Below, piece after piece: positions 1 to 12,215 of a stretch of 64,000 bases of DNA. Numbering within the stretch: the first letter of the stretch is position 1; every line of letters starts with the position of its first letter. The translations under genes were made by a program, and so were the position numbers. The notes beneath the pieces are model-generated. The model had not been told where the DNA came from. It did no database searches and worked only from the letters and a program-made list of their open reading frames with translations. Origin of the DNA: Phocoena phocoena (lineage: Eukaryota > Chordata > Mammalia > Artiodactyla > Phocoenidae); NCBI RefSeq assembly GCF_963924675.1, contig NC_089220.1:156735270-156799269 (forward strand), written 5' to 3'.

Positions 1-310
1 TTCTAGCCTCATTGCCAACTTGTCTTCCATCTGAATACTCCATTCTGGTCAAACTGAACTAATCCTATTACTTTCTTTCCTCTCCACCTCTGCCCACAAG
101 AATTCCTTCGCCAGGAATTCCCTGCTCACTTCTTTGTGTCCCAGCTCCTACATGGAGGTTTTCATGATTGCCCTGATCTTTCCATCCTCTGAATTCTCAT
201 AGCACATTCTGTCTGTAACCCCTGGTGTGACATTTATCAAATACTGTTTTTATTCATTTTGTCTTTCATGTCTTCTCTTACCGAAGGGTCGGGACTGCAA
301 TGGACATTGC
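1..310 (+). mobile_element. L2 LINE 3' fragment (ancient)
   Basis: The pyrimidine-rich text runs through a 'ccctgatctttcc' block, a 'catagcacattctgtctgta' block and ends in an 'agggtcgggactg' block. This matches the order seen in mammalian L2 3' ends (the gcccttccctgacc, catagcac and gagggcagggactg blocks). The match is diverged and I did it by eye. No open frame is retained. It lies directly 5' of the large L1 that starts near 556. Confidence 0.55.
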
Positions 311-3300
311 TTTTAGCATTTTCCCAACACAAAATCTTACATGTACTGGTACACGGTATTAATTGTCTGAGTGGTGGTGACATTTTCCATTCACTTCTTC
401 CTAACTTTGGAGTTGGCATCAAGGAGAACAGACTTACCCACACACCTCCCTAGATGTCTTCTGCAGGAAAATTACTGACAGTGTAGTTTTCCTACACTGA
501 AGTGTATTGACAAGACCCTGATCCAGTGACTACGTTTTGTTTTGCTGTTAATAACTTTTTTTTTTTTACTTTAGAATAGTTTTAGATTTATAGAAAAATT
601 GCAAAGATAGTACAGGACAGAGTTTCCATATACCCCACATCTAGTTTCCACTATTATTAACATTTTTTATTAGTAAGACACATTTGTTACAATTCATGAA
701 CCAATATTGATACATATTATTATTATTATTATTGCCTAATGTTCATACTTTATTCAGATTTCCTTAGTTTTTACCTAATGTCTTTTCTCTGGTCCAGGGC
801 CCAATCCAGGATGTCATATTACATTCAATCATCATGTCTAAGGAGACTAAGGAGTCTTTTCTTGGCTATGAAAGTTTCTCAGATGTTCTTGTTTTTGTTG
901 ACCTTGATAGTGTTGAGGGGTACTGGTCAGGTATTCTGTAGAATGTCCCTCAACTTGGATTTGTCTGATATTTTTCTCATGACTGGGCTTGTGGGTTTTG
1001 GGAGGACGAACAGAGAGAGAAAGTGTCACCATTCTCGTCATATCATATCAAGGGTGCATACTATCCACATGGCTTGTCACTGTTGATGTTGACCTTGATC
1101 TCTTGGTGTCTGTCACATTTCTCCACTGAAAAGTTGTTTATTTTCCCCCGTTTCCATACTTGTGCTCTTTGAAAAGAAGTCACAATGTGCAGCCACACCT
1201 AAGGAGTGGAGGAGATCTCTGCTCCACCTACTTGAGGGCGGAGTAGCTACAAAAATTATCTGAAATAGCAGATTTGTCTCTTGTTCCCATTTAATTAGCT
1301 CTTAAACCATTTTTTTTCTGTCAGGATGGACTCATGGATATTTATTTTATACTTTAGATTATAATCCAGTACTAACTTCTTTATTTTGTTGCTCAAATCG
1401 TTTCCACTTTCACCATTAGGAGCGCTTTCAGTTATCTCCTGTATCTCTTTGACATACCCCATCCTTGCAGGCTTTTTGGTTTGTTTGTTATCTTTTGAGG
1501 ACTTTCTTGCTCAGAAACAAGATGCTCCATGTGCATCTTGTATATTTTCTGCCCGAGTCCTAGAAACACCCTTTTTCTCTAAGGAGCCCCAGTTCCATTT
1601 ATTGGAGAATGGTATTAGAAACCAAAATCAGTGTACTAGGTATGCTCCGTACTGTTGGGTTGTCATTGCATTTAGACCCTCTCAGGTGACAGAGCAAGGA
1701 AGTATGTGCATATATATTAATCTCTAATATTTATATACAAACTGTTGATATCAATAGTGAGCTAAGCATAAATTCATACTGATATCTCCACTTCTAATCC
1801 ATTACCTCCTCCCCTTGTTTATCTGCAAATTCTCACTCTAAACAGTGAGATACCTGGCTCTCAGCTTATGCCATCCATTCACTAAGGTGTTCCATTTCAC
1901 ATGTATAGTGATTTCAGAATGTTAGCCTATACTCATATCCCATTGGGAAACAACTCTATCAACTAGACTACAGTGCTTATGGACACTTTCTTTTGTCTCT
2001 AGTCTTACAGACTCCACCCATTTCCAGAGTTACTTGGATCAAAATCTTTTCCCCCCATCCCCTTTGGTGAAGCTGTTTCATGTGTTTGAACTCTGAACTC
2101 CATCCTGGGATCCTAAACGAGCTTTTTTGAACTTTGCATAAATTTTGGTTCACTCTTTGTGCTGTAAAGTTCTAAGGGTTGTGACAAATCCAGCATCATG
2201 TATCCACAATCACAGTATTGTACAGAATAGTTTCACCACCCTAACACTTCCCTGTGCTTCATCTATTCAGCCTATCCACTCCAATCCCTGGGCAACTACT
2301 GATATGTTTAATATCTCTAGTTTTGGCTTTTCCAGAATGTGATACACATAGAATCATATGTATGTATGTAGCCTTTCTAGAATGGCTTCTTTCACTTCCA
2401 AATAGGCAGTTAAGATTCATCCATGTATTTCTATTACCAACTTGATAGCTCATTCCTCCCTATCACTGAATAGTATTCCAGTATATAGATGCACCACAGT
2501 TAGTCTGTCCATTCACCTACCGAAGGACATCTTGGTTGCTTCCAGTTTGAGGCAATTACAAATAAAGCTGCTGTAAACATTCATGTGCAGGTTTTTGTGT
2601 GGGTGTAAATTTTCATGTCAGTTGTATAAATACCTAGGAGCATGATTGTTAGGTCATAAGCTAATTAGCTTTGTAAGGAACTGCCAAACAATCTTTCAAA
2701 GTTACTGTACCATCTTGTATTCCCATCAGCAATGAATGAGAGCTTCTGTTGCTTCACACCCCACCAGGAATCGGAATCGTCAGTTCTTTAGATTTTAGTC
2801 ATTCTAAAATATGTGTGGTGGTATCTCATATTTTTTCAATTGGTATTTCCCAAATGACAAATGATATTGGGCATCTTTTCATATACTTATTTGCCATATG
2901 TATATCTCCTTCGATAAGGTGTCTATTCAGATCTTTTGCCTGTTTTTTTAATAGTGTTGCTTGTTTTGTTGCTGAATTGTAAGAGTTCTTTGTGTATTTT
3001 GCTTACAAGTTCTTTATCAGATATATGTTCTGCAAATATTTTTTCCCAACCAGTGGCTTGCCTGTTCATTCTCTTAATAATATCTTTCTCAAACCAGAGG
3101 TTTTTAATTCTAATAAAGTCAAAATTATCCACTTTTTATCTCAGATTGTGATTTTCATGTTGTATCAAAAAAAAAAATCCTCATCAACAAACCTAAAGTT
3201 GTATAGATTTTCTTCTGTTTTCTTTTAGAAGTTTCATAGTTTTGTATTTGAGTTAATTTTTAATGGAAGGTATAGGTTTGTGTCTAGATTCATTTTTGTG

Positions 3301-5100
3301 TATATGAATATCCAAATTTTCCAGCACCATTTGTTGAAAAAGCTATTCTTTCTCCATTGAATTGCCTTTGCACTTAAAAAAAAAAAAAAAAGAACAGTCT
3401 GTTAACTATATTTGCATGGATCTATGTCTGGGCTTTCTATTCTGTTTCATTGATCTGTATGTCTGTTTTTTCACCAGTGCTGTACTATCTTGATTATTGT
3501 AGCTTAATTATAATTCTTGACATTGGGTAGTATGAATCTTCCAACTTTGTTTTTCTTCAATATTATTTTGGCTATTAAAGAACTTTTGCCTTTCATTATA
3601 AATTTTGGAATCAGTTGTTGATATTCACAAAATAACTTGCTGGGATTCTGACTGAAATTGCATTAAATCTGTAGATCAATTTGGTAGTAATTTATGTCAT
3701 AACAATATTGAGACTTTCAAACCATGGATACAGACTGTCTATTGATTTAAACTTTGATTTCTTTCATCAGGGCCTATATTAGTTTTGTTAGGTCTATACT
3801 GAAGTATTTCATTTTGTTTGGTATTATTGCAAATAATTTTTCTTTAATTTCAAATGTTCATCATTCATTGCTGGTACAGAGGGAAAAATGACTTTTGTGT
3901 ACTGATCTTGTGTCCTGCAATCTTCCATGCTTTTTGATTGGCTCCAGGAAATTTCTGTAGATGCTTTTTGATCTTTCTACATGGACAATCATGTCATCTG
4001 TGAATAGGGATGGTTTTATTTCTTCCCTTCTATTCTGTATACCTTTTATTTCTTTTTATTGTCTTTTTCCATTAGCTGATACTTGTAGTATTATGTTGAA
4101 TTGGAATGGTGAGAGAGGGTATCCTTGCCTTGTTTCTAATCTTAGGGGAAAGGTGTCCAGTATTTTACAATTAAGAGTAATGTTAACTGTAGGGGGTTTT
4201 TTTAGTAGATGTTCTTTATCGAGTTGAGGAAGTTTTCCTGCATTCATATTTTTTGAGTTTGTTTTTTTTTAATCATGAATGCGTGTTAGAATTTTGAAAT
4301 GCTTTTTCTGCATCAGTTGATATCATATGATTTTCCTGCTTTAGCTTGTTGAAATGGTGGAATACATTGATTATTTATTTATTTTTCAAATGTCGAACCA
4401 GCCTTGCATAACTGGAATGAGTCCACTTAGTCATGGTGTGTAGTATTTTTATACATTGTTGGATTCAATTTACTCATAATTTTGTTAAGGATTTTTGCCT
4501 TTGTATTCATGAGAAATACTGATCTGCAGTATTCCTTTCTTATACTGTGTTTATCTGGCTTAGATATTAGGATACTGCTGACCTCCTGGAATGAGTTAGG
4601 AAGTGTTTCCTCTGTTCGTATTTTCTGGAAGATAATTGAAGAATTGGCATTATTTCTTTCATAAATACTGGGTAGAATTCACCTATGGAGTTGCCTGGAC
4701 CTAATTCTTTTTAAAGATTTTAAATTATTGATTAAATTTCACAAATGATGACCCATCTTTAACTTCTGATATTGGCAATTTGTGTCCTCTCTTTTAATTC
4801 TTACCTGGCTAGAGGTTTATGAATTTTATTGATCTTTTCAAAGAACCAGCTTTGGTTTCATTGATTTTCTTAATTGTTTTTCCTATTTTCAATCATTGAT
4901 TTCTGCCCTATTTTTTTTATTATTTCTTTTCTTCTCCTTGCTTAAATTGTTGTTTATTTAGTATCATAAGGTATAAACCAGTTATTGATTTTTAGATCTT
5001 TCCTTTCCTATTATATGCATTTACTGCTATAAATCTCCCTCTCAGCACTGCTTTTGCTGCATACCACAAATTTTGTTAAATTGTATGTTTATTTTCATTT

Positions 5101-5116
5101 AGATCAGATTATTTTA
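5101..5116. repeat. Left target-site duplication of the 5.1-kb SINE
   Basis: The 16-mer agatcagattatttta is repeated exactly at 5522-5537. This is the expected product of L1-machinery insertion. Confidence 0.93.
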
Positions 5117-5521
5117 TATTTTTATACATATATTTTTTAAGTTTATGTATTTATTTCTTTTTGGCTGCATTGGGTCTTCATTGCTGTGCACGGGTTTTCT
5201 CTAGTTGTGGCCAGTGAGGGCTACGCTTCATTGTAGTGCGTGGGCTTCTCATTGCGGTGGCTTCTCTTGTTGCGGAGCACGGACTCTAGGCACACAGGCT
5301 TCAGTAGTTGTGCCACACAAGCTCTGTAGTTGTGGCTTGCGGTTTCTAGAGTACAGGCTCAGTAGTTGTGGCTTGTGAGCTGTAGAGTACAGGCTCAGTA
5401 GTTGTGGTGCAGAAGCCTAGCTTGCTCCGCAGCATTTAGGATCTTCTCAGACCAGGGCTCAAACCTGTGTCCCCTGCATTGTCAGGTGGATTCTTAACCA
5501 CTGCACCACCAGGGAAATCCG
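5117..5521 (-). mobile_element. CHR-1-like SINE with perfect 16-bp TSD
   Basis: A tRNA-derived SINE of about 400 bp, read on the minus strand. Its tRNA-like head is at the right end (a-box-like 'tggtgcagtggttaag', b-box-like 'ggtttgagccctgg', both in reverse) and its A/T-rich tail is at the left. The body contains a tandemly repeated unit of about 37 bp (tctagagtacaggctcagta) around 5340-5400. The flanking 16-mer agatcagattatttta occurs at 5101-5116 and again at 5522-5537 without mismatch, so both boundaries are firm. It inserted into the L1 and is therefore younger than it. Confidence 0.93.
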
Positions 5522-5915
5522 AGATCAGATTATTTTAGAGTACTCTTGAGACTTCTATTCAGCCCGTGGCTTGTTTAGAAGTGTGTTGTTTAATTTCCAA
5601 ATATTTGAGGATTTTATGGCTATCTTTTGATTGCTGATTTAGTTTAATTCTGTTGTGGTCTGAGAACATACTTTGTATGAATTCTGTTCATCTAAATTTG
5701 TGATGGTGTATTTTATGGCCCAGAATATGGTCTATTTTGATGACTGTTCCATTCGAACTTGGCAAGAAAGTGTCTTCTGCTCTTGTTGGATGAAGTAGCC
5801 CATAAATGTCAATTAGATCAAGTTGATTGATAGTGCTGTTCAAATCATCTCTATCCTTACTGGTTTTCTGTCTTCTTCATCTATCAGTTATTGACAGAGG
5901 GGTATGAGGCATTGA

Positions 5916-7550
5916 CCATGTCTTGATCTTTGAAACAAAATCACTCCCCAACACTGAAGATCCAAGTTCTCTCTGGTCTACCCCAGTCGTCTTTCCATGA
6001 ATTATGAAAGTGAGTATCCTTGGCATTAGATTTATGAGAAAAATAGGCTAATAACAACTCGTGGAGGATATTGTAGAAGGGAATCATGAATCAGGACAAA
6101 ATTGAATTAGAAGATTTCTAAGATCCTTCCTACTCTGGGATTCTGGATTCTCTTAGTGATATTTTTACTTGAGTTTTCTACTTCTCTGTTCCCATTCTTA
6201 TACCTGCCTCACAGTCCTGGTATTTTTGTCCTCAGTAATGGAAGTTCTCTGTTAAATGAAACCTCATCTGTGACTTCTGACCAATATATAAAAGTATATT
6301 CATTGAGGGACCTAGTGGGTCAAATATCTTTCTAATTTTTTCCCTGAGATCATTCTTTAATAAGAAGTGTTTGTCTTAAAACATTCAAACCAAGGGTAAA
6401 ACAGTCTGTACCACTCTGTGAACCAGATAAAGTGATAAGTCTGAAAAAGCTGAAGAAAAATAAGGAGTCTTTATCAATGCTTCTAGCCAAAACAGTGATC
6501 CTCTTGCTACCTTCCCCTGATATAAAATCATTAAAAAAAAAAAATAGAACTGTCTACAACACCTGAACTTGGAGACACCAGAAATTGGATAGTAAAGAAG
6601 ATTTTGCTAAGTGGGGAAAAGTAGTGCAGGGAGGACTTGCTCTACTGCTATTTGCACTTTTATCCCCAGAAAAATGATAAGCCTGAGGAAACTTTGACAA
6701 ATGACTCTTTTATGATGTTTGTAAATCAGTTGTGCAAATTAGCATGCATCTTATACCTAATATTAGAGAAGTTTCCCAAGCTTCTCCTCTCTACGTACTC
6801 TTTGTTGGGTTTTCTTGGGATTCTCTGACTTTAGGAAATTTTAAGTATGTTTTAGGTCCACGAGGAAGGGGAGTTTTATTACGTTTAGTGGAAAAATCTG
6901 GCCCAGAGCCTGATCTGTGTCCTGACAAAGGGACAGAAAATTTGCAATCAGAATTGTCTTGGAAACTCAGGAAAGTACAGCTGCTATTTATTGCTCACCT
7001 CTCCCACAAGGACTTCCCTTTGAGAAAGAGCCTTGTAACTATTCATTAGTTCTCAGAGCTTCGTGTTAGATGGATGAATGACCAGAATTTTCATTCCATT
7101 TTTGTAGACAAGAGTGAGAAACAGCAAGGTTTTAATTATTTGCTCAAGGACAGGATTGGGTCTTCTAATTCCAGTTCCTTTTCACTGCCTATGCAGTTTC
7201 ATAACCTGTAATTTTTAAATTACTGCTTAAATGTTTTATTTAATGATGAGTGGCTTTTGCCATCATAGATGGGAAACAGCTTTGGCCACTTTCTTGCCTG
7301 ACGAACTGGAGTCTCTGAGAGGGTAGGCTTATTCTTAGAGGGGCCTCAAATGAGAAATCTGTTTTAAACATGTTTCCAAGTGTAAATGAGCTTCCGTAAA
7401 AGGAGAAAGAAGGAAAACACAGCCCCCATTTCCTGTCCATTAGCCTTCAGCTCATTGCTCCAAAGAAAATGGGAGCTATTTTTGTAAATAACCCTATGTT
7501 ATTGTGATAATATCTGTGGAAACTCCCTAAAATTTTTTAATAAAATAAAA
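5916..7550. other. Unique DNA, no gene seen
   Basis: This is non-repetitive AT-rich sequence to my eye. There is an A-run at 6533-6543. The short open frames (for example 6732-7049) have no recognisable motif and no splice context that I can support. Confidence 0.6.
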
Positions 7551-7578
7551 TAACACAACACAACACACACACACAGAG
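7551..7578. repeat. (CA)n-type microsatellite
   Basis: Imperfect 'aacacaacacaacacacacaca' tract, about 28 bp. Confidence 0.85.
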
Positions 7579-8850
7579 TTGTAGCTAAAAGTCTGCCGTG
7601 CATCTCTGAGCTATTTCTTCCAAAAGAAAGGCCGTGCCTTGGGAAGAGGTATCAAAGAGGGATTCTAAAAGCAGAAGATAAAACTGGATACCATCTACGC
7701 ATTTGGTTCAGAGATGAGCAAATCATTATTTCAATAGAGCAAGTCAAGATGTCAGTGCATTCATGTGTTTCAATTTCCCCATCTGTAAAATGGTTCATTG
7801 ACCTGTGAGTCCCCTTTTATTGTAGACATTTGTGATTTGAACTATCCTTCCATGATTCCTGAGTTCAAACAAGAGCAGACATTTCCTCTGACAATATTTG
7901 GGGCCATTTACAGCAAGGACTTCGTCCCTCCTCCTCTTCTGTGCAGACCTGGCATTTTCATGATTGATTATATGGAGCATGGCCCTGTCCTTTCCCAGTG
8001 TTTCAGTGTTGTTTGCCAGCTTCTTCATGCTTTCCAGGACCTGGTTGTTCCTGGAGCTTTTTTGCTGACAGTGAGATTTTTCCATTCGCTGCCCAGACTC
8101 TTTCACAGATGTTCCCTGTATCAACAGAGCAGCAGCTGATGCCTGGTCAGTGAGAGTCTAAGGAATTTGCTGGTGTCTTTTCATCTTGGCAAATATCGTT
8201 CAGATAAGCAAATAACTTTCCAAAAAAATCCCAGAAGAATTTGTGTATGTGATAGTTTCCCTGTCACCTTCTTTTCAAGTACTTGTCTTCCCTTTGATGT
8301 TTCTATCACTGGGGATAAAGATTTAGAAGGGATCCGTAAATTGCAAGAGAAAGCAGTAATTGCCTACTGAGTTGAGTGTAATATGTGAAGCCAGTGTGAA
8401 ACCCTGAATGGTCCAGATCTGTAATGGATGCTTCAGACCTTGAGTTTACACTTAACGCAAAGCAGAGAGACCCCCTTGTAGGTATGCCTGCAAGCAGAGT
8501 GCAGTATATTATGAATCTCAAGATCAAGCTCTGTTTTGCTGAAATGAGTTTTGAAAACAATCTAAAGAAAAGTAATGTTTTCCTAAAATAAAAATTGAGT
8601 TTGGGAACCAAACTGTTGTACATGCTGTTTAAATGAGATTTGAGCACTTCCAAGTGATTGCAGGTTTTGGTTTTCTCTTTGTAATTCCCTCTTGCAATTT
8701 CCCATACCTGCTCGCCTAAGGTTAAGAAAGATATATCTGATGTGATTTCTTTTATTACCTACGTATTGGATGTACAATTTTGATAGCTAAGTCCATTATT
8801 AACCTTGAAGAAGGTGGTCTAAAAAAACTAAGCAGTACCTTAATATATTT
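7579..8850. other. Unique DNA; weak MIR-like trace
   Basis: Mostly single-copy sequence. The phrase 'caatttccccatctgtaaaatgg' near 7771-7793 resembles the core of a MIR, but the flanks are too diverged to bound it. Open frames on both strands cover 7795-8139. The overlap of two frames of about 110 codons on opposite strands, with no motif, argues for chance. I could not assign them. Confidence 0.5.
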
Positions 8851-9253
8851 ATTTGCATGAGAGGTATATATATTATATATAAACAAATATATATATAAAC
8901 AAAAGTGGAAGATATAGTAATATGTAATAATGTTACATATAAAAATATAGTTATATATTATATAGAAGTATATATTGTATAACTTACATATAAATTTATA
9001 TATCTATGTATAAATATACCTATATATAGATATATAAATACATATGTAATGCATATAGATCTGCATAACTTATATTTAAATGTGTATATAAGTAAATTTA
9101 TATAGCATATACTCCTATATAATAATATATAATTATATTTATATATAGCATTTTATTACATATATCTTCCAAATAGATAAATTCATCTATATATAGATAT
9201 ATTGTATCTTCTATTACTTATATCTATATTTATATCTATATAGATAAGGATAT
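8851..9253. repeat. AT-rich low-complexity block
   Basis: About 400 bp of almost pure A/T built from tatata, atatag and tatctata words, with many short self-complementary runs. The 12-mer aaaagtggaaga occurs inside its left edge (8901-8912) and again at its right edge (9254-9265). Most of the block is therefore flanked by a direct repeat. Confidence 0.9.
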
Positions 9254-9329
9254 AAAAGTGGAAGAAGCAAAGCATTGCATGAGGTACAAAGAAAACTGTA
9301 TGCTAGTCCTGTCACAAGGATAATTTTAA

Positions 9330-9425
9330 AATGTCATTTCAATTCTCCCTGATTTCTCATCAGTCTGTAAAATAGCAATGATACCACCTGACCTACTTAC
9401 TTTTTAAGCTCAAATGAGAAACTGT
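9330..9425. mobile_element. MIR-like SINE fragment
   Basis: The text 'cagtctgtaaaatagcaatgataccacctgacctactt' followed by 'aaatgagaaact' has the order of the MIR 3' half (tctgtaaaatggggataataa, then tacctacct, then aaatgaga). Ancient and short. Confidence 0.55.
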
Positions 9426-9558
9426 TCTAGGAAAAAAATACAAATGTACAGTGCGGGTGTGTCCCTGTGATGCATGTGTGTGAAGAAATGCACCTTTGTT
9501 CTACTACAAGCACCTCTCTCTGTAAACATTCACATGATTCGAAGCAAATAGAATGTAA

Positions 9559-9572
9559 AAAAAAAAAAAAAT
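9559..9572. repeat. Poly(A) run
   Basis: About 14 A in a row. No retrocopy was recognised upstream. Confidence 0.7.
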
Positions 9573-9714
9573 CGATTCACATTTCTAAAAGGGAGGATGG
9601 CTTTCATGTTGGAAAGCATCGTTATAGAATGACTTTCAATATCAAGTTCAAGTGAATGCAAAAAGGTTTCCATTTTCAGGAGCGTGTTAACTGTAGAAAG
9701 CTGAGTGTGTAGTT

Positions 9715-9865
9715 TAAAGCAGCGCCCCGGCCCCTCATTGTCCAGTAGAATCACCTGGGCCCCCCCCCCCCCGGAGATTCTGACTTACTGGGTCTCAGCT
9801 GAGACCCAGGTATGGTGTCGTTTTATGCATCTTTGGAATTCTAATGGGCAGCCAGATTTTATAGC
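9715..9865. mobile_element. MER5-like hAT-Charlie fragment with poly(C) tract
   Basis: Sequence around 'agtagaatcacctgggc...ggagattctgacttactgggtct' matches the central part of MER5-type nonautonomous hAT elements (tcagaatcacctggg, agattctgattcagtaggtct). It contains a C homopolymer at about 9760-9772, probably grown from the cccc(a)cccc stretch of the consensus. Terminal repeats are not preserved well enough to bound it. Confidence 0.6.
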
Positions 9866-11035
9866 ATGACTTCTGAACTTGAAGATACAATATTTAACAT
9901 ACATCCAGGAAAAAGTGACTCCGTTAAAATGAATACAGTCAAGTAAATGTTATAAGCATTGAATTTTAACCAGAAGGTAACTATCATAGAACATATATAG
10001 GACAGTCTCTTTCCCTCCCACCTCCTTTATCTGTCTCGCTCTCATTTCTCTTACCCTCAAGGTATATGAGTCCATCAGATAACTGGAGATTACAGTTTCC
10101 TGCTATATTGTGCATATTAGTTCAGATTAAATCCTTTGGAGGAAATTTCATTTCCCTTTCCTATATGAAATTGCCCTTTTAAACAAGTGCGTTTTAGGTA
10201 AAAGCTTTTCTATTTGATCTGTTCAGTACCTCTTTATTGCAATAAAACTAGCGTGGTCCTGAATACGTTTGAATGCTCTTGAGTTATAGGGAGTGAAACA
10301 ATTTTGTGCATCTCATGTTCGTGCTGATACGCCTTTCCCCTTTCTATACCGCAAGCTTTAAAATTAGCAACATTGCCTTGAATGTTGAGGCGGGATTGTT
10401 TTATGTAGCACTCTCTTTAAAAGCGTGACATGTGAAACTGAAAAACTGCTAAAGATTAAGAATGTTGCTTTTCACCAGAAGATGCTTCATGGAAAATTAA
10501 AGTTTGGCTTCAGTTTATGAATGGGATTAAGGCAGAAGTCTTTAATTAAAGCAGTTCAGAGCCACGCATAACAGAAGGCAGGCTGTGGCAGGAGTTCTGT
10601 TTTTTCTGCTCCCGGGGAGGCTCCCATGGTGTTGCAGGATTTTGATGGTCTCTTCCCTGTAGAGTAGAAGGGGAAGTGTTTGTTTTGGCTTTCGTGTGCT
10701 CTGGGTCATCCTCCCAAGCCAGCTGGGGAGACTGAGAAGGGACGTCAAAAGATTCCCTATTCCTATTCTTGCTACTATCAACCAAGTAAACTGAAAAAGC
10801 CACTTCGTTTGTCTCTGTCCAGTTTCTTCATCTAGAAAATGGTGATTATAGCCCGGGTTTGAGGGTGAGCTGGAAAGGGGATGTCGCCATGTTTTCGGTG
10901 GTGTCTGAGTCCCATGTCTAAGGAGTACCCCCCTTCTGCAAGTCCATGCCTGTGGCCTGCTCTCACATAGTCTCAAAGAGTGATTGCCCAGGGATTGGGG
11001 GGAAGGGGAAAAATCATGAAAATAACCTCTCTGTC
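9866..11035. other. Unique DNA, no gene seen
   Basis: No recognisable repeat. A minus-strand open frame of 203 codons at 10542-11153 runs into the neighbouring MLT1B LTR and shows no domain, so I treat it as fortuitous. Confidence 0.55.
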
Positions 11036-11390
11036 TGCTATAGACTGAATGTTTGTGTCCCCCACCCAAGTCATATGTTGAAGCCCTAATCTCCAGTGTG
11101 ATGATATTTAGAGGCAGGGCCTTTGGGAGGTGAGTAGGCTTCAGTGTGGTCATGAGGGTGGACCCCCATGATGGGGTTAGTGCCTTTATAAGAAAGGGAA
11201 GAGACCAGAGCTTGCTCTCTTTCCACTAAGTGAGGGCACAGCAAGAAAGGAGCTATGAGAGGCTCTCACCAGACACTGAATCTGCTGGTGCCTCGATCTT
11301 GGACTTCTAGCCTCCAGAACCGTGAGAAGTAAATTTCTGTTGTTTGTAAGCCACCCAGTCTCTTTACAGCAGCCTGAGCTGCCTGAGACA
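11036..11390 (+). mobile_element. MLT1B-like LTR (ERVL-MaLR), solo
   Basis: A solo LTR of about 355 bp. It starts tgctatagactgaatgtttg and ends at cctgagaca (TG...CA). Internal blocks follow MLT1B order: 'catatgttgaagccctaat', 'gcctttgggaggtg', 'catgagggtgga', 'attagtgcctttataag'-like text, 'cttctagcctccagaaccgtgag' and 'aagccacccagtct'. No internal retroviral region is adjacent, so it is a recombined solo LTR. The flanking 5-mers do not form a clear duplication, as expected at this age. Confidence 0.85.
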
Positions 11391-11840
11391 GTCTCTATCC
11401 TTGACTCCCCATTATTCTTCTGTATTACTACAGTCCTTAATTACAATACAACAAAATCTGCTTTGGCTAATTTTTTTACCCTGTATTTTTTTTTAATAAT
11501 TTCAAACTTGCAGAAAAATCCTAAGAGTAGTTCAAATAATATCATATATCCTTCTGCCAGATTTCCTCTCTCTTAACATTTAGCCATATTTGTTTTATTA
11601 TTCTTTCCATACGTATTTCTTTCCTGAATCATCTGAGAATAAATTACAGATCTGATGTCCTTTACTCCTGAGTTCTTCAGTATATATTTCCTAAAGATAA
11701 GAATATTCTGATACAAAAAAACCCCAAGAATATTCTGTTACTTAATCACAGTACAGTTATCAAAATCAGGAAATTATTGTGAAACAGTGCTATAATACAA
11801 TCCACCTCATCCAAGGTTGTCTAATTCCTCAAATTGTCCA
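11391..11840. other. AT-rich DNA, unassigned
   Basis: No gene. The text around 11490-11640 (tttcaaacttgcagaaaaatc, atttagccatatttg) resembles old L1 3' UTR sequence on the minus strand, but I cannot set limits. Confidence 0.45.
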
Positions 11841-11968
11841 CTCTAATATAAATATATATATTATATATATATTATTAAATATATATTTATACATGTTTAT
11901 ATACACGTCTAAAGAAATTGATCTATTGAAGCTATACACACACACGTGCGTGCACGCACGCACACACG
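11841..11968. repeat. (TA)n-rich stretch and (CA/GCAC)n alternating tract
   Basis: AT repeats at 11845-11905 are followed by alternating purine-pyrimidine DNA at about 11936-11968 (acacacacgtgcgtgcacgcacg). This composition can adopt Z-DNA. It sits 20 bp outside the full-length L1. Confidence 0.8.
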
Positions 11969-12215
11969 GCTTTTTAATTTTTATTTAGTCTTTTTAAAAA
12001 TTTTTTTGTATTTTATTTTACTTAATTTTTTATACACCAGGTTCTTATTAGTTATCCATTTTATACATATTAGTGTATATATGTCAATCCCAATCTCCCA
12101 ATTCATCCCACCACCACCCCAACCCACCACTTTCTCCCCTTGGTGTCCATACGTTTGTTCTCTACATCTGTGTCTCTATTTCTGCCCTGCAAACCGGTTC
12201 ATCTGTACCATTTTT

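Larger units (their letters stand above)
556..5915 (-). mobile_element. LINE-1, L1MB-like, 5'-truncated, with nested SINE
   Basis: A minus-strand L1 of about 5.3 kb, including a 420-bp SINE. Its poly(A) tail appears as the T-run at 556-567. A long 3' UTR fills about 570-2300 and has the L1MB-type text (tttagatttatagaaaa; ggggtactggtcagg). ORF2 follows, in reverse, from about 2300 to 5915. The element stops inside the endonuclease region and has no ORF1 or 5' UTR, which is ordinary 5' truncation. Many indels break the reading frame. It is older than L1-B because it is more diverged and hosts a SINE. The subfamily name is from memory of L1MB 3' UTRs and is less certain than the L1 call. Confidence 0.85.
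2300..5915 (-). pseudogene. Dead L1 ORF2 (endonuclease 3' part to C-terminus)
   Basis: This is a decayed ORF2, the L1 protein that nicks target DNA and reverse-transcribes L1 RNA. Short minus-strand frames keep recognisable pieces. Positions 4056-4247 encode LETRQGYPLSPFQFNIIL, the conserved RT block before the catalytic FADD motif. Positions 2923-3132 encode the region after the RT, including IKNLWFEKDIIKRMNRQ. The first half of the endonuclease is missing because the element is truncated. Frames are interrupted every 60-90 codons, and a CHR-1 SINE at about 5117-5521 splits the endonuclease-RT interval. It cannot make protein. Confidence 0.8.

Noticed and set aside
7795..8139. Opposing frames of 109 and 113 codons
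   Set aside because: Two similar-length frames on opposite strands with no recognisable motif are most simply chance.
10542..11153. Minus-strand open frame of 203 codons
   Set aside because: About 120 bases of it lie in the antisense of the MLT1B LTR, no domain or splice context is visible, and another frame overlaps it.
11036..11390. Provirus with two LTRs (with the MLT1 at 38619-38997)
   Set aside because: The two LTRs are in opposite orientation and 27 kb apart, with no retroviral internal region between them.
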